Source: Ciona intestinalis (taxonomy: Eukaryota > Chordata > Ascidiacea > Phlebobranchia > Cionidae). From it: a stretch of 64,000 nt of DNA. The stretch lies in assembly GCF_000224145.3 (NCBI RefSeq), contig NC_020171.2, forward strand, positions 1,433,008 to 1,497,007, given 5' to 3'. The notes below the pieces were generated by a model that searched no databases, was not told where the DNA came from, and saw nothing but the letters and a program-made list of their open reading frames with translations. The position numbers and the translations under genes are program-made. Below, one piece after another: positions 1-12,500 of the stretch; position 1 is the first letter of the stretch, and every line of letters begins with the position of its first letter.

Positions 1-3000
1 TCTTTTAGAGAAGGTCTTTCCAGGGCAATTGTGATACAGTTGCCAAATATAAGTAACAGAATCATGTAATCAAATAGTTTGTGCTCTGTAATTTTTTGGA
101 CAGCTTTACGGAACCTGTAGAAAATATGGGTTGTAGTTATGTTATTATTCTGGATAAATGTGTTCGTACACCTCATGTTCACTGTAAAGTTATAACATAG
201 GTGTCGTCTTATACACTAGACACACATGGTGTATTCATACACCTCATGCTCACTGTCAAGTTGAGACACGAATGTATTGGTTCACATACTGTACCAACAT
301 ATTCATACACCCTATGCACACTGTCAAAACATGACCCAACCACAAACTCACTTAAGTTCAGGTGAAAACAAATATAGCGACCAGTCTTTCTTGCGTTGCA
401 CCCAGTCAGGTGATCTTCTTCTTATACTTGGACATTTGCATGAACGAATGCAATTACATCTGCTCTGTAGATTCAATTATTAATATTAATAAATATGAAC
501 CTTTATTTTATTCCTGATTAGGACGTTAAGCCGTTAGTTAACCAAAATTTAATACAAGTATGAATATGCCTGGCAACAGTGAATGAATAGATGTAACTTT
601 ATCTTCACATAGCCTGTAACCGAAAGTCGTTATTACACAGGTTTTATACACCTTGTGCCAGTTTACAAGTTACCCAGTACGTTACTTTGTCTGTCATTAT
701 ATATTACTTTTATTTGTTTTACCGCAAATCATCTTTATGAATAATTTGATGTGATGATTTTAGGTGGTTTTAAAGGGTTGATTACTTGAATGAATGTAAC
801 TTATTTATCCTCTCTGGGCAGGCAACAGTCGTTATATATGGGAGTTCTATTTTATACACCTTGTGGTCATAGTACATATAAATATATACAAACACATATA
901 CCCTCTTACTTTGTTTGAAGATGCCGAGTTCGAGTCTGTTTCCTTTAACTGCATGTCTGCCTTGCTATTGCTGTGTGTGTCTTGTTCAATGTTGATATTA
1001 TTATTGTTGTTGTTGTTAATAGGCGAATATGTTGATTCTATTTCAGATGAATCTTGGCTTTCTGTAAAAATGGGATTTTATTTAAATTTTTTTTGATTTT
1101 TTTGTAGAATAGATTGGGACCAATAAGCCTACATCCCAGTTCTCAGGTGTGTCTCACTGAAGACCTCACCCTCATAGAATGAACATACATACATACCAGT
1201 TATAACATTTGGAGTTTTGATTTCAATTTCTTGTTCTGGTTCATTTTCAAAGCTTGCATTGCTGTACATGTCGTCTTCTATTTCATTGTCTGTAAATAAA
1301 GCATGGGTGAAAACTGAATAGAAACTTGAGATGAAAAACTGGGTGAAAAATACAAACTCAACAGTGAGCATGAGGTGTATGAATACACCATGTGTGCCTG
1401 GTGTATAAGAAGACACCCATGGTATAACTCAACAGTGAGCATGAGATATATGAATACACCATGCATGTCTGTTGTATAAGAAGACACTCATATTACAAGT
1501 GGACAGCATGAATACATCATGTGTACAACTCGACGGCGAGCATGAGGTGTACAACTCGACGGCGAGCATAAGGTACCTTGATCTTCTTCTTCTGAGCAAA
1601 CAAGAGATTGTCGGTCTAGGGGAAGTCCCTTGAATCGCCTCAGCCGCCACGAACCAGTTCTCGAAATAGGGGAACCCCCAGCAAACTTAATGACGCTGCT
1701 CACACTTAGGCAAGACTGAAGAAAAAGTATTTATTTTAATTTTCCTTTAGTTTAAAAGGACAATAAATTGCTCAAACTTAGTGAAACAATATGGGTTTTC
1801 TATATTGTTATCCATACATTAAAAAAATCCACCAAAAAACGACCACCCACAAAGTTACATAAGTAGTCTGGACAGTTGTATGAAATAGACACCTTTTACC
1901 GACTGTCGTTGCTGCCACAGAAAAAATAAATAAGTTGCATTTATTCAAATACCTCAGTACTTGACTTTCTTGAAAGCAAAGAATGTTTTTTGTTTAGTTG
2001 TCCGCTGTGCCCTTCGCTTTCTGTCGAGCTACCAGATTTGAGCGTCTGATTTTCGACAGTTTTTTCCATAAATGATTTTTCAATTTCATGTCTTTGTATT
2101 GGTGAATGCAGTGTGGGCGTGTGTAGGGGCGTAGCAGCTGTTCTGGTTATAACTGGAAGTAACCGGTTTTCACCAGTTGTTTCAGAAAATGAAGAGTTGG
2201 CTGATAGAATATCATCTGTGGGATTTAAGGGTTAAAGTCTAATTATACACATGCTTATGATTAAATAAAAATATATGATTTTAACATGTATGCTTACTGT
2301 CGAGTTATAACATAGGCGTCTTCTTATACACCAGACAAAACCGAAAACCCCATATCATAACATTGTTTTTTTTAACAAAAAGGTTTCTAATCTATTGTCA
2401 TAACTTATCTACATACAAAACAATTTCAATCAACTAACATACCCAAAAAAACAAGTGTGACCTAACCACCTAAAATCCTAGACCAAGAGTCATTACCAAT
2501 ACCATTATACATATTGACGAAACGGCCGAAAAGCTTTTAAGAAAAGGGGAAAGGCCTTTATGGTGTCTTTATAATTTGAATTTTTAATGTGATTGTGGTT
2601 TCTGTGGTCTAGAAATTGGGATTTAGGCACGTTTCAATAAGTGAAGTGACCGGAACATGAGGGGAGGTGTCAGAAGGTTCAGGACTTGCACATTTGATGA
2701 CTGAAATGAAATAACATTACCCCCCCAGAGGATTTACACAGAAGGTTGAGTTGGTACAGGAACCAACATCTTAAAGCCAAAGTCTTATCTTGGATTTATA
2801 TTTTCACTTTACAAATTTTTTTTTTCAAACAAATTTTTTAAAAAGTGTTTCCTTCTTACCTTTTGATGATGTGATTTTGATCCTTGGGTTACTGGATCTT
2901 GTAAGGAGCTCCACTTCTTCATCATCATCACTGGAAGAGCTTGTGTCCTCCAGAAGATTGTCTCCACCATCCTGAAAGAAATGATTATCTCTTTAAAAAA

Positions 3001-3559
3001 CTAAAAAGTAGAAATTTTTAAAAAGATTTTTTTTTATGTTACTTCAAAATCATTCTTTTGTACCTTCTGTGCAATGTCAAACTTAAATATTTGGCAATGA
3101 TTTCCAAAAGATATTAATAAATTATGGATGACATTTTTAATTGTATTTTAGTTTGAAGCAATACCAATATGGTAATAGGTTACTAAATATATTCTGTTGT
3201 AAAATACTCAAGTTTAGTGTAAGTTTAGTGTCATTATATATAGATGAATGAATGAATGATGTGATTTTACAATGTTCTACTTGTGATACAACAAAGACCT
3301 CTATGTTATGACTATGGGACAAACTATTAAACCATGCTAAAATTTGAAAAACTAAAAACAGGATTTTGCTACACACATGCGGAGCTGTTTTCTTTTTTTC
3401 TTTAATTTTAGGACTCATAGATTTGCCAGCTATAGGCCCAGTGATACCCAGCGCCTTTGCGACCCTCTTGGTGTAGTTTTCAGCCAGAATCGCTGGTTCT
3501 TCTGCGTCAGAATCTTCTTCATCTTGAGACGTCTGATTTTCTGCCTCAGTAGAGTAGCA
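1..3559 (-). CDS. Cav3 exons 19-26: II-III linker and domain III S1 (partial)
   Basis: Coding segments: 3377-3559, 2860-2971, 1953-2215, 1577-1715, 1197-1289, 910-1061, 352-464 and 1-114 (cut by the window edge). The linker is acidic and Ser-rich ([28 protein letters not shown]) with one recognisable Cav3 stretch, [13 protein letters not shown]. An Asn run (NNNNNNN) is encoded at about 960-1000. Exon 25 ends [12 protein letters not shown] and joins [20 protein letters not shown], the start of domain III S1 ([12 protein letters not shown]), as in vertebrate Cav3. All phases agree. The donor of exon 19 could shift by two bases (GTGTGT at 3371-3376). Confidence 0.88.
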
Positions 3560-6500
3560 CTAACAACAACGCATGCAATGGTAACAGTGCTGCCGGTTTT
3601 TATGGCCACAGGATGAAACTACTACATTTTTGGGGTGATTTTTACAACTGGAAGCAGTTGAAACAATGACAACAGTGCTGCCCGTTTTTTTCTGGTTCTA
3701 ATTGCAGTCAACAATTAAGAAAATAAATTTTGTTTTAACTGGAAGCACTGTAACAATGATAGTGCTGCAAGTTTTTTTTGATTTATTTAATAGTTATTAT
3801 TTATGTTTTTGTTTTTGGAAGCACTGACAATAATATGTAATTACACCAACATAAAACACCATATACTATTGGGGAATTTTTAAAATTGGTTTAAATGACT
3901 ATTAATGAAATATCAAAACATCAAAACACATAAATTTATGGATTACACAAAAAGATTGGGATTTTTTAATTTTTCAAATATAATAAACTGTTATACATGC
4001 CGCAAAATTATGAGACACTGAATACATAAACTGCCTGCAAATACCAGTTAAACACATCAACATACCTCTGCCTGGAAACCTTCAACCAGAATTGCAACAA
4101 GTAAACTGAACAATACATAGTTTCCGATGGTCATCAAAGTTACGAAGTATATAGCTGCAAAAGGCGATGTGGCAGCCATCCCGTTGTATAATACAATGTT
4201 CCAGTCTTCTTGGGTTAAAATCTGGAAAAAGGGTAATTTAAATAAACATATGGAGTGTATTATGTGTTTTCTTGGACACACATGGTGTATTTATACACCT
4301 CATGCTCACTGTCAAGTTATAATATGGGTATCTTTTTACACCTAAAACACAGGATGTATTCATACACCTCATGTCCCCTGTTGAATTAATTTTTTGGGCC
4401 TTTTCTTACACACCAAATACATGCATAGTATTTTTATACACATCATGTTCACAGTAGAGTTATAACTATCTATACACCAAAGACAACAATACACACCTGA
4501 AACACAGTAACAAAAGCCCACAATAAAGAATCAAAGTTTTTCCGATCACATTCAGTTCTTCCATGCTGGTTAACCCAACAAAAATCGCATCCAAATAAAT
4601 GCATGCCAAGAATACTGGAATAGAAATAAAGTTAAAAATAAGACATGAAGATATATTCTATTTTAAGTAGGTGTGGTCTCACATCGTGACACGCCACAGG
4701 TTTGATTTAAACCAGGATTGGCCTATTATCCCAACATCCAAAGTGCTACCACATGAACCCACCATTAATAAAAATTACAAAAAAGGAAACATTTAATTAA
4801 AAATAAAACAATATCAAACTGTAAACATTTGAATAAAAATAGAAAATACCTGAAAATAAATATAAATAAAGTAAGTAGCATCATAAAAGTCGCCACGTTG
4901 TCCATAGTTTTCATTAGCACCACTAACTGGCGCTGGAGAGCTGGCATAAACCGAACAAGTTTAAGAACGCGAAGTAATCGAAATGTTCGTAACACAGATA
5001 AACCACCTCCACTGTTTTGTGTGCCTGCTGCTATTTCCCAAACACTGTAAATAAGTCCATTAAAAATTGTTCACCAAAATTTTTATAAAGTATTTCTATT
5101 TTATATTTTAAAAAACTAACATTACCTCATAATGAAAGTTAGTGCGTCAAAAAAAAACGTCAAAAAAAGGATTTGTTTAGTGTTTTTTATATATAAATAT
5201 TTTCCACTGTAAACCAAAGGTGCTACAACCCATGAGTGACCACCGGGGTAACACATAAAAGTGTCTTGACCTTAAGGACAAAAATTTGTCCATGGTATCC
5301 CCAGAATAATTTGCATTGCCCATAAATTGCTTAGATGAAACACTATATTTAGCATTTTTCAAGTTATTTTTTAGTTTTTTTTTCAAAACCTTACCTTATT
5401 ATGACAATAAGTGCGTCGAAAACATTGTAGAGATTCTTAATATAACCAGCAAAACCATATGCCACGATTTTGGACAACATTTCCAGGGCAAATAGAGTGG
5501 TAAATACAACATTGCTGATTTCCAATACCTCAGTTAACCCTGTGGGCTGGAAAAGTAGAAGTTTGTTTAATTTTGTGTGAATAATTAAATCTAAATTATC
5601 AGCCATACATTAAAAAACATAAAAAAATACTAAAAACTCATGACCAAAAAAGTTACAAAGTGGTAACTTGTAAGCAGGCACAAGGTGTATAAAACAGATC
5701 ATTTTATAATAATAACAACTTTTCCTGCACCAGTATGCAAGTTGAAATAAATTTCATTAATTCAATTCAAATTTAAATTTATTCCCAATACAAGTTACCT
5801 GATTATGATGTTCAATGCCCATACTTAGTGTATTGATTAATATTGCCACCATAATGCCCCTGTTGAAGTAGTTGCTATCCACAACCACTTTTGTTTGTGT
5901 TTGGAACTTTGAAAGGATAGACTCGCTATTTTCCTTATCCTCCTAAAGGGTTCAAAAATGTATTTTTACAGAAAGTAATGTGTTAACTAAAAATAGTTTA
6001 TTTTTTTTCTAAATATTTAACTAAAAACACATTTATTTTTATTTTCCTCCCGAATGGTTATGAGAATAAAAACTAAAACGTCAACATCTTTTTTTGCACA
6101 AAGTAATGTGTTAACTAAAATAATATATATAAAAAAAGCAGTTTTCCGATATGTGATTAAACTAAATTATATCGTCAAGAAATTATAATTTTGTTATCAT
6201 AAAATATGAAACTTTTTATACAAAACTTTTATTGAAACTTTTTTCGCAGGCGTTACCTCATTTTGGGAACTACCACAACAACATAGACATCTTCTAAAAC
6301 GTGATGTATTTTCGACTTCTACTTCTGCTGTTGGCTCAAATATACAAGGGTTGACTTCATACTCAGCACATGAACAATTCAACTCAGATGTTACAAAACT
6401 TTGGGGGCAGGGACTGGTTTTACCAAGGACCTCAACTGGGTTGGCAACTGGTAAGAAAATTGAAAATGGCAGTTATTAGTCTGTGTTGGGGTAATGTTGG

Positions 6501-9500
6501 GAGTTTGATATAGGTGGGAATTTTATTTGTTTGTTTATAAGTTGCTGTTTATTTGGCTGATTCAGTGGCAGAGTGGTTAGTACATCTGCCTCTAGTTAAA
6601 AGTGTATGGATTTGTGGCTTAATGCTGCTACTATTGTAGGGTTCAAGTTCTTGTGCAAGACACCTAATGGCAATTCCTCCAACCCAGAGGTCACTAATGG
6701 GTTTCCTAAATTGTCAGCCACATTACCAATAAAAAGGCCAGAGGTGTTGGAACAGAACACTCGTGTGACAATGACTGTTATTGCCCGGTCAAACTAGAAT
6801 AAATAAGTGCCATTCATTCGTACATAACTGGACAATGTTTTCTAAAAATACGCCAATGGTGTTAAACACATTTTATTTACCACAATCTTACCTATTATAT
6901 CATCATGTATTCTGACTCCTGTGCAAAACCTTTCTGTTGGAAATCCGCAATCAAGCGTACTCCTTTTAAAATACACTGAACCAGGATTTACGTTTATTTC
7001 TGCAGATGGTCTGCGATCTGAACATAAGCTGGGACTTCTTTGTCCAACACCAGACCCAGATACCGAGTGTAGGGAGGTAGAAAGACCAGGCGTGGGAATG
7101 GGAACTGTCAGCCTGGATAATAAAGGTAATAATGTGATCCAAAGTTAAAATTTTTACAAAATGTTGGTAAGTTTTCTTTTAAATTTGTGGGCTTTAACAA
7201 TTTTGGTAGTTCATTCTGTTGTTGAGCAAAAAATTAATGAAAAACAAAAATTTGGGGTAAAGTTAGATTGCAAATAAATTAGGCATAAAAACATGAAAAA
7301 CCTAGGAATATCTCTTTTGGTTTTATTTGGTTAGCAATAAATTAGACATAACTACTTACTTGTAGCCAGTTTTAATGGGGTCACCAATCTCACTTGTACC
7401 ATCAGTGACCATCAGTCTTTGGGGTAAAATAGATGGGTAATTTTGTGGGGTGCGAGCACGGGGTTCTGACACAGTGTCTACTGTATTGTCCTGCTTTTCT
7501 AATGTTCTTATGATGCCTTCTGTCGACATGGAAATAATGTTTTTTTTGTGTAGTGGGCATGGGTGTAGTAAAGTAAGGGATGAATTTTGAATCTGGTCAG
7601 CCATTTTAAAAGTTAGGTTAGCTTTAGAGGTGCATTTTAAAAACGGCTAAAACGTTTTAGCTACATAGCTGACATAATGGCAAAAAAAAACAATACCATT
7701 TTCTGTAGCAAGTGCAGCTTTATCAGAGTGTTAATGAAGTACCAGGATCAAAAATCTGACAGTATTCGGAGCAAAAAGCATTAACTTCTTTCCGAAGCAA
7801 AAAGCGTTGCCATATATGGGATATATAACGTACCAGTTCTATCCAGTGTTTCTGATATATGGTAATGATGATGATGGTGATGATGGTGGTGATGTAAGTG
7901 GATTGATTTCTTCTTCTTCTTTGATTGACAGGTGGAGGATTCTCGTTTGATCTCGACTGATTCATTCATCTTTTTTTTCAACTTCCATTTGTTCCATCGT
8001 CTGTGAAATGTAAACACCTCATGCTCACTGCCGAGTTATAACATGGGTGTCTTCTTATACACCGGACAAATATCTATGGTGTATTTATACACACTTGAGC
8101 TCACTGTGAATTTATAACAAAGATGTCTTCTTATACACCATGTGTGCTCATTGAATGGGATAGTCTAGAACCAAAACCGCAAATAAAAAAAAAATCTCCA
8201 AAACCAAACACACCACACAGAGGACTTACTTTCTTATCTTTCTTTTGTTCCTTCTGTACAAATGTGAGATATACTTCAGCATCTCTTCATAGCAATTTCC
8301 TGGTGGTGAATAACTTGCAAGGGTGCTATCATTAGACTTAAATCTTAGTCTTTGTTCTTCAATTAGTCTTTGCTCTCTTTGCTTTGTTTCTGAGAACTGA
8401 GTCGCTATGACTACGAGGCAGAGGTTGATCATGAAGAAGGATCCAATCTGGGAAAAAATTGCGTGAATGTAACTTATTAATTTTTGTGCGGTGGGTAAAA
8501 CAGTAGTTATAACCTGGGTATTGATTAAGCATCCAAAGAGACACAATGGTATTGAGCCTTGAAACCATTAACACATGTTTAAATGTATATACATCTAACA
8601 GCAGGGTAAAGTATATACATCTAATATATATACATCTAACAGCAGGGTAAAGGATACGTAATGCTTGAAAATGAGGATTTGAAAACATATAATGTCACCC
8701 CTGTTTTAAAAGCTGGAGTGGACATCACTCCAGACACAACAGTGTTACACCTAGGACTACAGTTACAGGGATATACTTATATTTATATATATATATAAGT
8801 TAAAAAGTGACTTACCACAATAAGTAGAATGAAATATATAAAGCTATAGAATGAATATCCGTCCATGAGGTAATACATAATGTCAACCCAACCTTCTAAA
8901 CTAATAACCTGTAAACAAAACAACATGTATATATTTAAAGCCCAATGCAATTAGTTTTTAACTTATACCAAAACTGGCAAAACATATAGTAGGGTGGGAA
9001 AAGATGGGACACCTTTTTATTTCATTTTCTTTTCGCTTATGGTAGTAAATGAAAAAAAATTCAAAGAATTATGAAACCGTATCTTCACGACTCCCATAGA
9101 CCGTATACCAAAACTGGCAAAACATATATTAGGGTGGGGGAAGATGGGACACCTTTTTATTCCATTTTCTTGTCGCTTATGGTAGTAAATGAAAAAAATT
9201 CAAAGAATTATGAAAACGTATCTTCACGACTCCCATAGACCGTATACCAAAACTGGCAAAACATGTAGTAGGGTGGGGGAAGATGGGACACCTTTTTATT
9301 CCATTTTCTTGTCGCTTATGGTAGTAAATGAAAAAAATTCAAAGAATTATGAAACCGTATCTTCACGACTCCCATAGACCGTTGTTATTTGTTTAAAACA
9401 CAATCAGAATATTTAAATATTATGTGCTATAGGTGTCCCACCTTTCCCCACCCTAATATATGTAAAAAACTGGTGGATAATATTTGGGGTACACAAACTT

Positions 9501-12500
9501 TCCTGAAATCCAAACATCTTTATTAGAAAACAAAAGGTTTGGTGTAGTTTTATACATATTGTCAAATATGGTGTCTTGAATGAATGATAAATGAAATTTA
9601 TTTCGTCTCTTCGGTCACGATAATGAAGGACAGGAGAGTTTGGAAAAGCGTGAAGATGGGTAGTAACGATAAAACATCAGTTGTTAAAACACACTTATTG
9701 ATAAAAAAAAGAAATATTGTTTTGAATAAAAGGTGTGACCGTTACACCCTAATGCATGAAATGCATGAACAAAATGTTAAATACAAAAAAGTGTAATAAA
9801 ACTTCCGTTTATTATTTTTAAAAACAAAAAGGTGTAATAAAACTGTCGCTGCCCGGCCACGCAAGCTGGGATGAGTTACATTCATTATGCACAAGTACAG
9901 TACATGCTAATTGACACCATTTGCTTTAATGGGATTTAGGGGCTCACCTGAAATATGGCCACCCATGCGTACATGATGTTGTCAAAGTTAATCGAACCCA
10001 GATAAGGGTTTTGGTCGCCTGCTTTACATGTGTTGAAATATTGATTCCAATCTATGCAGTTTGTTGCACCTGTTAGGATAAGTAGGTATAATAAACTGCT
10101 CAGAATTAAATATATAAATTTCTGATAAATTTTTTGCTCAAAAGTCAGTTTTAGAAAAACAACATGCTTTAAGCATAAAGCAAAATAAATGGTTCAATTA
10201 TTTTTAATATATGAACGCAAATTTGTAAAAAAAAATATAAAAAAATAAAAAGTTTAAAAATAACGTACCAGTTAAATCTGTGTATATATGATCCATAGCT
10301 TGTCCTGGGATAAAACTTGATATATTTAATGAACAAGTAACATTGTTGACTTTATTGGGAGTTATAATATTACGGTCCATGCATTTGAAGTCTCCGTTGT
10401 CAATCGGCAGCGAACATATTGCGACTTCATCATCAGAATCATCAAGAGTAAAGTAAGGGGGTAAGTTGATGCTGTGGGGAGTATTGGTTAAACGGGTGAA
10501 CATGGGGTAAATATAGGTATTGTTTTATCAAATCAGAGGTTATAGTAATCATAGGTCAATTTGTCAGCGTGTCTGCTTTTAACCCTCAGTTTACGAAATC
10601 AATGATGATTCCATTATGGGCATATGTGTCCTTGGACGATTGCCTCAACCCAGTGGTACCTTATTTATGGGGTGTCTAAACTGTCAAACAAAATAGCTTG
10701 AAATGTAGTAACAAATTGAAATTAAGTAAAAATAATGAAAAGGTACAAGTAGTGCTAGTGATAAATTAAAGATCATGTTGTATGCGCAAACACCCAATGC
10801 CCGCTGTCAGGTCGTTAATTAATGGGTGTAGTGTTGAAAGTGACTATACGTATACACTCTTTGAAATGCTTTAGAACGAACCACTTAAGTGTACTTGACG
10901 CACCACCCACCGTGTACACAGTTCACGCCACAGTGCATTTACTCCAAAATAAATCGTATTTGGAGAAATTGTAAGTGAAAACAACATTCATTCTGAGCCA
11001 CGTTTTGCAGTAAAATAAAAACTCGAATCCCTAATTGCAAATTTGGCGCAGCTGGGTAAAGGTTTATTGTTTTCCTGTAACCACGAGTGCGTTCTTAAGC
11101 ATGCACTTTAAAGGGTGGGCGTTTCAGGATCTATTTTGAATTAAAAATTCTGTTTCTGGTTTCAGAACAAAGTAGGTAAATGTTATTTTTAAGACAAAAC
11201 TATATATTATGCATAAGTGGAGAAAATTTTATATAAATACATTTTATGGACAAATGTTATCGAATTTTGATATAAAATAAACAATAATTTTTATACAGTA
11301 GCGAAGATCAGGTTAATTAAAACAAAAGGAAAAGGAAATTTGCAACAAAATAGCAGTCGTTATACACACATAGATAGTAAAAATGCTCAAATAAAAGCGT
11401 CGGATAAAATTACGGCTGCTAAACCCATATTTTGACATTATGCACATGGTACTTGCAAGTAGATAGAGATTTGCTGCAGACAGATGCGATAAGGTAATTG
11501 TAAGTCTGTGACTCATACCAAAAAGAACCGGTTTTAGCCGGAACATACGGGATTTTAACACGAGTTTCGTGTGTACTGTAAATAAACAAGGTTTAATTAG
11601 ACTAGTAATCCAATTTCAATAACCAGTGATATATACCTGTGAGCATAACATTATTATATTCTATATCACTGTGTCTTTGGTATTTAGATTTAACCTTTTT
11701 ATCAAATGTCTCTTTATACGCAAGTGCTGTTGTATTATAACATTTAGATGTGAAAACTCAATTTACAATATTTTAAATGCTAAATTTTGTTTGCTCTCTT
11801 TGGGAATATGGATTTTAAATTGATTTAAAATTTGAACAAGATGAACTAGTTACAATTTAAACTTTGGGAAACTCAAAGGCAAATATTAAAGTCCGTCTGT
11901 TACTACCTAAAAAGGACTAATCCTAGATTTAAAACATGTTTTCATCTAAAAGGGGATTAGTGTAAAATTATTTTTTTATTATGGTTGCTATAAAATGTTA
12001 AGATGTAATAGGATGTATAAACTGTAGTAATTTTGTTCATAAAAAAACTGAATGTTATGACGTCATAACATACATTATCACATCATGTATAATAATAGCA
12101 TCATATATCATAATGACGTCATAACATACATTATGACATAACATACATTATGACATCATATATTATTGCTAAACTAAATTTTCAACATGAAATCCTCATG
12201 AGATGAAATCATGACACATTAATCACGGAATATCGACTCATTTTGTTTAAAATCATTAAAATTTTAATCAAATCCCAGAGCAGGTCATACAATATGTCAA
12301 AATATTCAGATTTTGTGGTGATATCATTATGTATGTCATGTCTGGTAGAGTTAGTATGGGATGTTATGACAGGGTTGCAGACAGGTGTGGCAAAACTGTC
12401 TGATTGGATGATTGTATTTTATTCATCATAACATGATGGGGCAATGATAGTTGTTAAAAGTAAAACATAAGTGTTCTGTTTAATACACCTCGTACCTGCT

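Noticed and set aside
2613..2695. Possible extra Cav3 II-III linker exon (acceptor TTTCATTTCAG, reads [16 protein letters not shown]).
   Set aside because: No donor keeps the frame, and exon 20 joins exon 21 directly in phase (AAA G/AT GAT).
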